A model generated the notes under the pieces. The model did no database searches. It saw only the letters and a list, made by a program, of their open reading frames with translations, and was not told where the DNA came from. From positions 1-18,850 of the forward strand of contig SKGZ01000030.1 of the NCBI GenBank assembly GCA_007117175.1: a stretch of DNA of 18,850 bases, read 5' to 3'. The position numbers were made by a program, and so were the translations under genes. The first letter of the stretch is position 1, and every line of letters starts with the position of its first letter. The DNA is from Bacteriovoracales bacterium. Its GTDB lineage: Bacteria; Bdellovibrionota; Bacteriovoracia; Bacteriovoracales; Bacteriovoracaceae. Shown here piece by piece: positions 1 through 8,170 of the stretch.

Positions 1-64
1 CAATATCAAGTAATTGCCCCTGGTAGTCTCTTCTAATGTTTTCTAAATTCAAGACTCTCCCTCC

Positions 65-1144
65 CTACAGTATATCAAAATCAAATTTCAGCTTACGATT
101 ATTATAAAAAATTCTCTTCAGAAAATCTGCTGAGTGGTAATAACCACAAAAATTCTCTGCTCTCGCACCTATTGCATAGGATGGTGCAATTAAGCTGGTA
201 TTTGCCATAAATAATCCTCGACCTTTGTTTTGATAATCTCTCCATTCAATCCCCTGACGAGGAAAGTTGATTGGTCTAGCAGCCCCTGAACTAACCAAAA
301 TAAGAGTTTCGTATGGATTCGTTTCATCAATCAAATAACGAAGAAGTTGCTCTATTTGTTGATGGTAATCTCGAGCCTCATTAACTTTTCCACTATTTAA
401 CAAATCCAAGTAACGAAAGTCCCTTACTAATAGGAAGTACTTATTTTGCTTACTCAAATACCGTTCATAGAGGGATATGACATTCTCCAAAAGAGGAAAT
501 GTGCAATTTCTTAAATCACAAGACTGATCGCGGTAAAAACCTGCATTTCTTATTCTTTCTTTATTAAGATGAGAAAAGTTTTCTTCTTCAGGGGTAGGCT
601 CTGCTTCTTCACTAGAGTTTTCCCTGTCAATGGGGGGATCTAATATTTTGACAGGGGGTAAAAAACCACTGCGAACCAGGGCAACAGCGTCAAGGTATTG
701 CCCCTGTTGCTCTTCTTGGCAGGCCGTATATTGCTTCAAGCTTTGCTGTTCATTAATCAATGACTCATAAATAGCAAGACGGTAAGTTTTTAACTCATTC
801 AAATAAGACCAGATAGGCTTTTTCTCTACGTCGCTACACTGACCCTCAATATTTTCACTTCCAGATAACTGCATTTGAAAGTTAATATGAGGGTTGCTAC
901 GCAAACCATAGGCACTAAAATCAAAACTCTGACCGTGACAAATGAATTTCTCAAAAACAGAATCTTGTGCTGCAGGATCGTCAGTTAGCTTGTTAAAGAT
1001 TAAATGCTCACTGGATAAACCAGCAATCTGCAACCAAATAATTTTTCTTGGCTGGTCACCAAATCGATGTTCCCTCATTCCCACCGGTGTGGTATAAGTG
1101 CAGGAATACAATAAAAAAAGACTAAGTAGCCCTATGGCATTCAT
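65..1144 (-). CDS. Predicted lipoprotein with a degenerate alkaline-phosphatase/sulfatase-like layout
   Basis: A 359-residue protein with a short hydrophobic N-terminus ending in a lipobox (LLYSC, Cys15), so a signal-peptidase-II lipoprotein anchored to a membrane is likely. The start ATG is preceded by AAAGGA at a 9-nt spacing. The body follows the order seen in alkaline-phosphatase/sulfatase-fold proteins. First comes a strand 'KIIWLQIAGLSSEH' where these enzymes have their first metal-binding Asp-Gly. Next is a 'QLSGS' stretch, and then a late strand 'TLILVSSGAARP' where active members carry the Asp-His-Gly metal ligands. The Asp and Asp-His ligands are not there, so if the fold assignment is right this is probably a non-catalytic relative. 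There is an acidic low-complexity stretch around residues 175-190 (SSEEAEPTPEEE). Lipoprotein status is well supported; the fold is inference by eye and the role is unknown. It is transcribed divergently from the Fe-S oxidoreductase operon. Confidence 0.7.
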   Translation of the reverse strand: MNAIGLLSLFLLYSCTYTTPVGMREHRFGDQPRKIIWLQIAGLSSEHLIFNKLTDDPAAQDSVFEKFICHGQSFDFSAYGLRSNPHINFQMQLSGSENIEGQCSDVEKKPIWSYLNELKTYRLAIYESLINEQQSLKQYTACQEEQQGQYLDAVALVRSGFLPPVKILDPPIDRENSSEEAEPTPEEENFSHLNKERIRNAGFYRDQSCDLRNCTFPLLENVISLYERYLSKQNKYFLLVRDFRYLDLLNSGKVNEARDYHQQIEQLLRYLIDETNPYETLILVSSGAARPINFPRQGIEWRDYQNKGRGLFMANTSLIAPSYAIGARAENFCGYYHSADFLKRIFYNNRKLKFDFDIL

Positions 1145-1156
1145 GTGGAATTATCC

Positions 1157-1184
1157 TTTAATTTCATCCTATCTTATCTATAAT
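1157..1184 (+). promoter_or_regulatory. Candidate promoter of the Fe-S oxidoreductase operon
   Basis: A perfect TATAAT lies at 1179-1184, about 37 bp before the GTG start at 1221. The -35 is weak: TTTAAT at 1157-1162 with a 16-bp spacer, matching 3 of 6. The -10 box is convincing and the -35 is uncertain. It shares sequence with the minus-strand promoter of the divergent lipoprotein gene. Confidence 0.45.
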
Positions 1185-1205
1185 ACAATAAAGACTTAAA
1201 GTTAA
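1177..1205 (-). promoter_or_regulatory. Candidate promoter of the lipoprotein gene
   Basis: Read on the minus strand, TTAACT (1200-1205) and TATAGA (1177-1182) are separated by 17 bp, each matching 4 of 6 sigma-70 consensus positions. The promoter lies about 35 bp upstream of the lipoprotein ATG. Its -10 overlaps the -10 of the divergent plus-strand promoter, so the two directions may compete for polymerase. Confidence 0.4.
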
Positions 1206-1220
1206 TTTTAGGAGAGACAA

Positions 1221-3203
1221 GTGCAAATCACTAGAGAAATTATGTGGAATATTCCACCAGCGATGAAAACAAGTATGTATGCCTTACTTGCCGTTGCTAC
1301 AATTATTTTCATTTATGGGCTCTATCGTCAATATCAATTTATCACCAACGGACAAGGTCTTCAATCATTGATGAGTGACCGACTTCATTGGAAGCAATTT
1401 CTGTCTACTATTTTTTTTCAAGGAAAAGTAACAAGAAATCAATATGTGGCCATTTTTCACAGTCTGATTTTTTACGGCTTTATCATTCTTTGGATCGCTA
1501 CCGATCTAGTGGCAATCCACTACGACACACCATTGAAGATTTTTCAGGGTACGACCTATAAGGTTGTGTCCTTACTTGCGGACCTAGCAGGAGTGGCAAT
1601 CTTGATTGGTATCGCACTGGCATTTTATCGACGCTATATTATTAAGCCTGATTACCTCAGCGCTACACGGCCAAATAGAGAACTGTTTATGTACGGGATG
1701 CTGATCAGTTTAGTGGTCGTTGGCTTTCTACTTGAAGCAATACGTATTCAAGCAACTGGCTTTCCTAGCTTTGAGCAAACTTTTTCACCCATTGGCTGGA
1801 TGTTAGCAGTTCTCATTGACAAACTACCAACAACAGAAACCACCCTCTCCACTAGTTACCAAGTATTATGGTTTTTACATATGCTTAACACTATGGTTTT
1901 TTTAGCCTGTATTCCCTTTAGCAAGTTTTCTCATCTTATCCTTATTCCTCTTAATAATTTGCTCACTCCAGAAAGGCGAGGAGCCGTTCTCAACCCCATG
2001 GATTTCGAAGACGAAGAAGCTGAAACCTTTGGACTTGGGAAAACGAGTGAACTCACCGCAGCCCAAAGACTCGACACTATCAGCTGTGTTGAATGCGGAC
2101 GTTGTACTCAAGTTTGCCCCGCCTTGCAATCAGATAAACCACTTGATCCCAAGCTTATTGTGACAAAGATGAGAGATCACATGGAGCAGGGAAAAGTTGA
2201 TCTTTGGGAAAACCCACTTTATAGCAATAGTGAACTTGACTCCTGCACCACCTGTGGAGCCTGCATGGAAGAATGCCCTGCAGGAATAGAGCATGTCAGC
2301 TTGATCATGGACCTTAAACGCTATAAGGCCCTAACCTTGGGAGAGATTCCCCCAGCTGCAGCAGATGCTGTGAACAAGATCAAAGTGAATGGTAATCCTT
2401 GGGGAGTGAGCCAAGAAGATCGTTTTAAATGGGCCGAAGGTCTTGAGGTTCCAGTCATTGAGGAACAAAAACCAGTCGATTACCTCTATTACGTTGGCTG
2501 CGCAGGATCCTACGATGCCTCCAACCAAAAGGTTGTCAAGGATACAGTCACCTTGCTCAAAAAAGCTGGAGTAAGCTTTGCAGTCATGGGCAAAACCGAA
2601 AAATGCAATGGAGATCCTATTAGACGTTTTGGTGACGAGTATAGCTTCTTTGAAATTGCTATTGAAAATATCGCACAAATGAATCGCTACCAATTTAAAA
2701 AAGTCGTCACCCATTGTCCTCATTGCCTTCACACCATCGGCAAAGAATACGCTAAATTCGAAGATGGCTCTTTTGAAACAGTCCACCACACCCAGCTATT
2801 GGCAGAGTTAATAAAATCAGGAAAGCTCAAGCCAGAAAAAAAGGTGGAAAGCCAGTTAACCTTTCACGATCCGTGTTATCTGGGCCGGCATCATGGAGAA
2901 TACGATGCTCCACGCTTTATTTTGAATTCAATTCAAGGAGTGCAACTTAAAGAAATGGAACAATCCAAAGAAAAATCTCTTTGCTGCGGAATGGGGGGCG
3001 GCAATATGTGGTATGAATTACCAGAAGGCAAAGATCTATCTATCAATCGACTCCAGCAAGTGGGAGAAACAAAAAGTCAAAAACTTGCAACTTCTTGTTC
3101 CTTTTGCATGATTAACTTTAACTCAGGCAAGGGCAAAGTTGCCTCAACAGAGGAATTAGAAATTGAGGATGTTTCATCGATTCTGGCAAAGTCTGTTGAA
3201 TAA
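1221..3203 (+). CDS. Membrane heterodisulfide-reductase-like Fe-S oxidoreductase, candidate ETF:menaquinone oxidoreductase
   Basis: A 660-residue membrane redox protein. The N-terminal ~245 residues hold several membrane helices of a NarI-like cytochrome b domain, with histidines (H80, H100, H220, H238) that could bind heme. A ferredoxin-type module follows with two 4Fe-4S motifs: C289-x2-C292-x2-C295-x3-C299 and C342-x2-C345-x2-C348-x3-C352. The C-terminal half has two CCG (HdrB/HdrD-like) modules. The first has Cys 427, 462, 499 and 502 and carries a single Cys (KCNGDP) where the canonical pair would be. The second is complete (C552, CCG at 588-590, C626, C629). This architecture matches the DUF224 family that includes ETF:(methyl)menaquinone oxidoreductase, which passes electrons from electron-transfer flavoprotein to quinone in fatty-acid oxidation. 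No etfAB genes are visible here, so the exact partner is inferred. The GTG start is chosen because TTAGGAGAG sits just upstream. It is the first gene of a four-gene operon. Confidence 0.85.
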   Translation: MQITREIMWNIPPAMKTSMYALLAVATIIFIYGLYRQYQFITNGQGLQSLMSDRLHWKQFLSTIFFQGKVTRNQYVAIFHSLIFYGFIILWIATDLVAIHYDTPLKIFQGTTYKVVSLLADLAGVAILIGIALAFYRRYIIKPDYLSATRPNRELFMYGMLISLVVVGFLLEAIRIQATGFPSFEQTFSPIGWMLAVLIDKLPTTETTLSTSYQVLWFLHMLNTMVFLACIPFSKFSHLILIPLNNLLTPERRGAVLNPMDFEDEEAETFGLGKTSELTAAQRLDTISCVECGRCTQVCPALQSDKPLDPKLIVTKMRDHMEQGKVDLWENPLYSNSELDSCTTCGACMEECPAGIEHVSLIMDLKRYKALTLGEIPPAAADAVNKIKVNGNPWGVSQEDRFKWAEGLEVPVIEEQKPVDYLYYVGCAGSYDASNQKVVKDTVTLLKKAGVSFAVMGKTEKCNGDPIRRFGDEYSFFEIAIENIAQMNRYQFKKVVTHCPHCLHTIGKEYAKFEDGSFETVHHTQLLAELIKSGKLKPEKKVESQLTFHDPCYLGRHHGEYDAPRFILNSIQGVQLKEMEQSKEKSLCCGMGGGNMWYELPEGKDLSINRLQQVGETKSQKLATSCSFCMINFNSGKGKVASTEELEIEDVSSILAKSVE

Positions 3204-5082
3204 AGTATTTCTCTTCTTTATTCTCTGCTTTGTAACAAAGTCCCACGCACAAAGTGAAGTTCCAGGCTTATTTGAAAGCCTAGATGTCTTAATTCAAGTT
3301 GATCAAAAGAATCAAAGAAAGCAAACAGAAATTCCTCTCTTTGATAGAAGAATTTTGCAGGGTCAAATTTTCTTAGAAGAAAAACAACTCAACTCCATTC
3401 TCTTCAATTTACCACGCAACCTAACAACCCTAGGACAAGACAATCCATGCTCATTGATCCACCTGATGAATATTAACCAACTCGGAGTTGATCATATCCT
3501 CTTTTTTGATCGCAATGAAAATCAACTTAAACGAGTTGGTTCTGATAAAATCGTTCACCACTACCTCAACGGAATATGTTCTACTCAAAGAGCACTGGAT
3601 AAAAAACTGAACGTTCGCAATCAAAGTGCTATGGCCCAAATTAGAAACACCTTAATTCCTATCCCCAAGCACATTGACCAGTGCTACCAACTACACAAGG
3701 CCCTTGGTGAAAATCCTGAATCGACATACTTTTGTGGCTATGTCCATCAAGTTGAGCGCTTTCAGCAGATCGCCCAAGAGAGTGGCCAAGTGAGTCAAAA
3801 TATTAATCAAATCAGAAGTACTAATCTTCGAGCTCAAAAAATTATCGACTTCATGGGAAAAAATAATTTTAAAGATTACCAGATCTTTTGCCGCAACACT
3901 GACCAACCTAGGAAGTTTTGTGATCAAATTATGAATGCTCGCTTTTTTGAACGAATGGCCAAAAATTCGCTAACATTACCTTTCGTTAAATCTCAGTGCT
4001 CCAACTTACAAACTAAAAGTCATTCCACAGGTTATAGCACAGAAAAAGCGATGAACTGCATCCAGGCAATGAACAGCAAGCCAGAACTATGCCTTTTTCA
4101 TAATCCTAGCTACTCTAGCTACTTTCCAAAAGAGATTTGTCCTTCCCTTGAAGAGAATTTAAATCTTTCGAGATTACCTATTCTCAGTTACGACTGTCCT
4201 GGCAAAGTAGAAAATGACCTTGCCATACAGGCTTCACGAATACTGAGTTTCTTTGAACCAGACAAATATAATTACCAGTGGGGTTCCAAGGATTTGAGCT
4301 GCACTCAAGCCTTAACTGTCCCCTATATAGACTTTGCATCCAAAATCGATCAAGAGCAAGGATGGGGAACCCAGGCGTGCTATAAAAACCCTAAAAAAGG
4401 ATCCCGTCGATGTCAGCCTATTGTTTTTCATAATCATAGTTCCAAAAATTCATTTCGTAGTTTCATTGAAAAGACTCTTAAGGACTTTCAAACTAAAGGT
4501 AATGTAGAGTGCCAATTAATAGCAAAAGAACTCTTTGATCCCAAAAGACTTGAATATCAATCCGGCTGCTATATCCTCATCGAGCCTAGTTGCAATGCCA
4601 ATCAATGTCCTTTTGAGATTAAGTTTAATAACAGAAGCCTTGATCCATTAGTTGATGTTCAATTTGAACCTAAAGGATGGTATAGTGGTCTTTCTGAAAA
4701 GACATCCAATTTTTCATTTGAACAATCACTGATTCGACAGCTCAAACTCAGCAGTCAATCTATCAAAAATGCTAAGCAAGCAAAAAAATTTCTAGAAGAA
4801 AACCCTAATGGCATTATTCACGGGATTGCATGCGCAGAAGAACTCTATCCACAAAACTATCGCAGACAAGGCTTTAGTCAATGCCGTCCTCTCCCCATTC
4901 TGATCACAGGTAGAGATCGCAAAGTCACTAATCAAAATGAAAATATTTTTGTAGTCCAATCAGTCATTGATAGTAATAGCTCTCCACGTCTAATGGACTG
5001 GAGCTATATTCACAATGCAGTTCACCTTTACCACCAAATCCACCCGCAAAAGAAATGGAGTTTAAATGGGATTAGTCGTTAA
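3163..5082 (+). CDS. Exported cysteine-rich protein of unknown function
   Basis: A 639-residue protein with a clear Sec signal peptide: basic start, hydrophobic core VFLFFILCFV, then a likely cleavage after SHAQ or nearby. I do not recognise a family. The mature part carries about 20 cysteines spread over its length, an even number that fits disulfide bonding outside the cytoplasm. A C-terminal segment (roughly residues 550-630, from 'GIIHGIACAEELYP' through 'CRPLPILITG' to 'HNAVHLYHQ') looks more ordered than the rest and may be a separate domain. The start overlaps the preceding Fe-S oxidoreductase gene by 41 bp. A TTG at 3163 is preferred because AGAGGA ends 8 nt before it. An ATG at 3169 is the alternative but lies 14 nt from that site. 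Co-transcription with both neighbours is very likely. Function unknown. Confidence 0.8.
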   Translation: MRMFHRFWQSLLNKVFLFFILCFVTKSHAQSEVPGLFESLDVLIQVDQKNQRKQTEIPLFDRRILQGQIFLEEKQLNSILFNLPRNLTTLGQDNPCSLIHLMNINQLGVDHILFFDRNENQLKRVGSDKIVHHYLNGICSTQRALDKKLNVRNQSAMAQIRNTLIPIPKHIDQCYQLHKALGENPESTYFCGYVHQVERFQQIAQESGQVSQNINQIRSTNLRAQKIIDFMGKNNFKDYQIFCRNTDQPRKFCDQIMNARFFERMAKNSLTLPFVKSQCSNLQTKSHSTGYSTEKAMNCIQAMNSKPELCLFHNPSYSSYFPKEICPSLEENLNLSRLPILSYDCPGKVENDLAIQASRILSFFEPDKYNYQWGSKDLSCTQALTVPYIDFASKIDQEQGWGTQACYKNPKKGSRRCQPIVFHNHSSKNSFRSFIEKTLKDFQTKGNVECQLIAKELFDPKRLEYQSGCYILIEPSCNANQCPFEIKFNNRSLDPLVDVQFEPKGWYSGLSEKTSNFSFEQSLIRQLKLSSQSIKNAKQAKKFLEENPNGIIHGIACAEELYPQNYRRQGFSQCRPLPILITGRDRKVTNQNENIFVVQSVIDSNSSPRLMDWSYIHNAVHLYHQIHPQKKWSLNGISR

Positions 5083-6085
5083 AATCATTCTGATACTAAA
5101 CCTCAATACATTGCTATTTGCCCAGAGTTTAATTCCTTTCACTGCAAAAGTACCTACCGCTGCCCTTGTCTATTTTACAAAGGATGCAGAGATCTCTTAT
5201 TACAAAAAACGTAGTCATACCTTTGATATGGTGGCCAAGAATAAGACCACTCAATTGCTTAAATTGGATGAAGAGTTTCATCTCTGGCCCCATGCTAGCT
5301 ATCTAGAGAAAAGAATTGTTTTTGAGGTTGACCCCACATACTACAGCCATCTTAATATCAAAAAGGATAATGACCTTTATCTTTCACAAATTGGCTCCAA
5401 TGAAATTGAACTCATCGGCAGAGGAATCCAGCCAAAGCTGCACCTAGCTGACACATGGATTTCATTTTACTCTCCTAGTCGTAAAAGAATATTCTTTTAC
5501 CATGCACCGTCTAAGGAATTGAAATTTAATATAGAAGTCAACAACCCTATCAATCCCTATTTCATCCCACAAGTTGAAATGATTAACCCTCAGACGATTG
5601 TTTATACTGATGTTAATCAAAAATCACAAACAGCAGCGCTGGTCTTCAACCCTATAAGTGAATCCTTTGAGCCTCTTTACCAAACAACTCAGGCTGATTC
5701 TTTTCTTTCTCTTTGCAATGCTCAATCCCAACTAGTCATTGCCGACTTTTCTCAAAAACAAGGAAATCTTAGTGCATTGCACATCGCTCTCAACTTGAAA
5801 GATTCCCCACCATATCAAACAAAACAAATCTATCAAAATGACTCTGCCCATATTGGCAGCATAACCTGCAAAGAAACTGACAATCTCATCTACTTCATTA
5901 AGTCTTTTTCCTCTAATCCATCTTCGCTTCTGCCTTCAGATTTGGTTCGCTTCAACTTAAGCGAAATGAAATACGAAAAGATATCTCACAATTCAAATAT
6001 TAACCAAGTTTATCTCATGGGGGGTGAGGTTTTTGCATCTCAAAAGAGTAAAATTTTAATTTTAAACGAAGAAGGTTCCCAATGA
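5066..6085 (+). CDS. Exported protein of unknown function, possibly beta-propeller
   Basis: A 339-residue protein with a signal peptide (MGLVVKIILILNLNTLLFAQ, cleavage probably near AQS). The mature part is rich in short alternating hydrophobic and aromatic strands with recurrent segments such as 'ADTWISFYSPSRKRIFFYH' and 'NLIYFIKSFSSN'. These resemble the blades of TolB/WD40-like propellers. That is a reading of pattern, not an identified family. It has only two cysteines after the signal peptide. The ATG lies inside the end of the previous gene (20-bp overlap) and has GGAG 5 nt upstream, so translational coupling is likely. The next gene overlaps its stop in an ATGA. A role shared with the two flanking exported proteins is inferred from this coupling. 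Confidence 0.78.
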   Translation: MGLVVKIILILNLNTLLFAQSLIPFTAKVPTAALVYFTKDAEISYYKKRSHTFDMVAKNKTTQLLKLDEEFHLWPHASYLEKRIVFEVDPTYYSHLNIKKDNDLYLSQIGSNEIELIGRGIQPKLHLADTWISFYSPSRKRIFFYHAPSKELKFNIEVNNPINPYFIPQVEMINPQTIVYTDVNQKSQTAALVFNPISESFEPLYQTTQADSFLSLCNAQSQLVIADFSQKQGNLSALHIALNLKDSPPYQTKQIYQNDSAHIGSITCKETDNLIYFIKSFSSNPSSLLPSDLVRFNLSEMKYEKISHNSNINQVYLMGGEVFASQKSKILILNEEGSQ

Positions 6086-6882
6086 AATATATACTCTGCT
6101 TCTTCATTCTCATCTCAGTCACCATGGCGCAAGAGCTGGTTATTCATCATAAGAAAATCCCCAAGGAAATGGCACTGCTGATTGATTGCCTTTGGACTAA
6201 TACCAAGAATGACTCCCGCAAATTTGAACTCCTTTCATCGCTTAGTAGTATGAACTCCCAACTCAATTATCTTTCACCAGCATCCTTAAACTTTATTGCC
6301 AAGAGTGAAATATATAAATTTTTAATGGAAAGAGATTTTTTCTCTGAACATATAAGCAATTACCCTCTGGTTCAACCACAAGATTACTCTAAAATGACTT
6401 CCAGTCTTAAAAAAATTCCAAGTTCTTTTTGTGGATTTAATCAATGGGTCTTTAAGGCCATGAATAGCGACCTTGAACAAATTATTGAAAGCCAGGCCAT
6501 TGATAAATTCTACCAATACAATGCAGGCAAACCTGATTCTAATGTTGAACGATTAGTTAAAATCTCAAAGTACATTGGCCCTTGGCTCACCGCTTATCGC
6601 TATCTAGAGCCAAGCCTAATCGAAAAAATTACCATTGAACACTATCAACATTTACTTACTCATTTGCAAACAGTCACTAGCTACTACCAAGCTTTTACAC
6701 AATCTCATTACCAAGAACCGCAAACATTTTTTGATCTTCCTACGCTCAAGCCCTCCGAAATGGAACAAGTTAAAGTCAAAAGCCTGGATGATGTTCTTAA
6801 ATCTATTCCAGAAGAAGAAAGTGGCGCAAAATCTAAAGTTGACCAACTTTTCAAAGACCTCGATTTAAGAAAAAGCAATTAA
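6082..6882 (+). CDS. Exported, mostly helical protein of unknown function
   Basis: A 266-residue protein with a short signal peptide (MKYILCFFILISVTMAQ, cleavage probably after MAQ or nearby). The remainder looks largely alpha-helical, with a polar, charged C-terminal tail (residues ~225-266) rich in Glu, Lys and Ser. No family is recognised. Its ATG overlaps the TGA of the preceding gene (ATGA) and GAAGG sits 6 nt upstream, so it is the last gene of the coupled operon that begins with the Fe-S oxidoreductase. Its TAA stop overlaps the stop of the convergent NlpC/P60-like gene in the palindrome TTAA, so no dedicated terminator fits between them. Confidence 0.78.
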   Translation: MKYILCFFILISVTMAQELVIHHKKIPKEMALLIDCLWTNTKNDSRKFELLSSLSSMNSQLNYLSPASLNFIAKSEIYKFLMERDFFSEHISNYPLVQPQDYSKMTSSLKKIPSSFCGFNQWVFKAMNSDLEQIIESQAIDKFYQYNAGKPDSNVERLVKISKYIGPWLTAYRYLEPSLIEKITIEHYQHLLTHLQTVTSYYQAFTQSHYQEPQTFFDLPTLKPSEMEQVKVKSLDDVLKSIPEEESGAKSKVDQLFKDLDLRKSN

Positions 6883-8030
6883 TCTTGAATCAAGCTTGTA
6901 GAGTACTGTTCCAACCTTATGGGCGATAGTCTTTTTTGATCATAAGGCTTTTCTCCTTTAGCCGAACTTTGACTCCAGTGATCATTCCAGTCCCAATTAC
7001 GGAGTACTCTCTCGTTTCGAGAAAACTCATAAAGCTTATTCATAATAGGCTTAATAAAGCTCTGCTGAGTGGATACGTTGAATTTTTTATGTCGATAAAG
7101 GGCCTGCCAGCGATTGACATTGATGCGATTATTCCAGTGTGTCCACTTACCATCCTTACAGCGACTCTCATCAACCTTATGGAATTGAACACCATCATAA
7201 CCTCGCGCAACTCTTCTGCTATCTTCTTGCCATGCTAAAGACGCAGAGTTAACCACTAAACAGTTCTCAGCATCTACAACCATAACCGCATGACCGACAT
7301 GGGCTCCCTCTGATGGTCTGAATGTATTATAAACAAGTATATCACCGACCTTGGGCTTAAAGTAATTTTTAAATGAATCAGAGAAATCACTAACACTATG
7401 ACCTGCTCTTTGAATTTGATTTCTTAATACACGAGCATTAGGAATAGAAGAACTAACATAGACATCAAAATTATCGTATGTGCGAGAATAGAAGCTTTTT
7501 GTTTCAGCATTGTACCTAATAGAATTAACCATTTCAAATGTGCTAAATTGAATCAAACGATTAGTCTTCCTATCAATATGATAACCAATACCGTAGGAAT
7601 TATCATTCATTGTTAATTCTGCCAGATAAAATAAAAGATCTAATAAACCAGTACAGTCAATCTCATTCACTCGAGAGAGCTCATGCGCACTCACTTCATT
7701 CATAAAATTAGCTCTGCCCCCTAAGCGATAGCTAATACCCTGATTCACTAGCGCCCCAGCATAAAATAAGACAATCTGCTTTGCATAATTCTCACTCTCA
7801 ATGAGAAGACGGATATAGTCTTCGGTGAGTGAGTTCAGTATGGACATTTCAAAATGCCAATCCCTAGAATAATCAAACTGCAATAAATGAAAATCATCTT
7901 CATTTTGATCCTCATCACTGGCGGCCACTTGAAATCGTTTTAAAAACCCCTTATAGATGTGCTCCTCTGGAGCGGTGTGACCGACAGAGATGAATAAAGA
8001 CAACAGAAGACTCACTAAGGTTATTTTCAT
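6879..8030 (-). CDS. Exported NlpC/P60-like cysteine hydrolase (putative cell-wall peptidase)
   Basis: A 383-residue protein with a Sec signal peptide (residues 1-20, ending GHTA). It carries the landmarks of the NlpC/P60 papain-like fold in order. 'ISYRLGGR' lies at residues 99-106. 'EIDCTGLL' follows with the presumed nucleophile Cys126 in the DC[ST]G context. 'KVGDILVYNTF' lies near 227-237. 'AHVGHAVMVVD' around residues 243-253 supplies the candidate catalytic histidine (H244 or H247), followed by 'NSAS' at 261-264. Known family members cleave peptide bonds in peptidoglycan stem peptides or related amides. The substrate here is inferred, and the ~85-residue insert between the Cys and His segments is longer than usual. 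No good Shine-Dalgarno site precedes the ATG. A GATAAT at 8037-8042 (minus strand) ends 6 bp upstream, which would suit a leaderless or very short-leader transcript. Confidence 0.75.
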   Translation of the reverse strand: MKITLVSLLLSLFISVGHTAPEEHIYKGFLKRFQVAASDEDQNEDDFHLLQFDYSRDWHFEMSILNSLTEDYIRLLIESENYAKQIVLFYAGALVNQGISYRLGGRANFMNEVSAHELSRVNEIDCTGLLDLLFYLAELTMNDNSYGIGYHIDRKTNRLIQFSTFEMVNSIRYNAETKSFYSRTYDNFDVYVSSSIPNARVLRNQIQRAGHSVSDFSDSFKNYFKPKVGDILVYNTFRPSEGAHVGHAVMVVDAENCLVVNSASLAWQEDSRRVARGYDGVQFHKVDESRCKDGKWTHWNNRINVNRWQALYRHKKFNVSTQQSFIKPIMNKLYEFSRNERVLRNWDWNDHWSQSSAKGEKPYDQKRLSPIRLEQYSTSLIQD

Positions 8031-8170
8031 AGTACAATTATCTCAAATCATTGAGGAAAAAGAGCAGGGGCTAAAGTTATTACACACACTGTCATCATTC
8101 TAGTCAGTCGCTATTTACCTAATTTCACTTGGGTTTCGCAGTGCTGTGTGCTAATCTAGCTCCCTAGAAT
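8031..8170. promoter_or_regulatory. Divergent intergenic region between the NlpC/P60-like gene and hisS
   Basis: This 140-bp gap must hold the promoters of both divergent genes. For hisS, a TGcTAATCT extended -10 (8149-8157) lies 13 bp before the ATG, with a poor TTGGGT 17 bp upstream (8129-8134). For the minus-strand gene, GATAAT (8037-8042) lies 6 bp before its ATG. Neither gene shows a Shine-Dalgarno site. I see no T-box leader or terminator hairpin, and the gap is too short for a T-box. Confidence 0.4.

Noticed and set aside
6884..6894. A small inverted repeat (CTTG-AAT-CAAG) after the 6082-6882 gene
   Set aside because: A 4-bp stem with no T-run is too weak to call a terminator, and it lies within the end of the convergent gene.
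8031..8170. Possible T-box or other riboswitch before hisS-valS
   Set aside because: The gap is only 140 bp and is shared by two divergent genes. I see neither the conserved T-box sequence nor a terminator hairpin.
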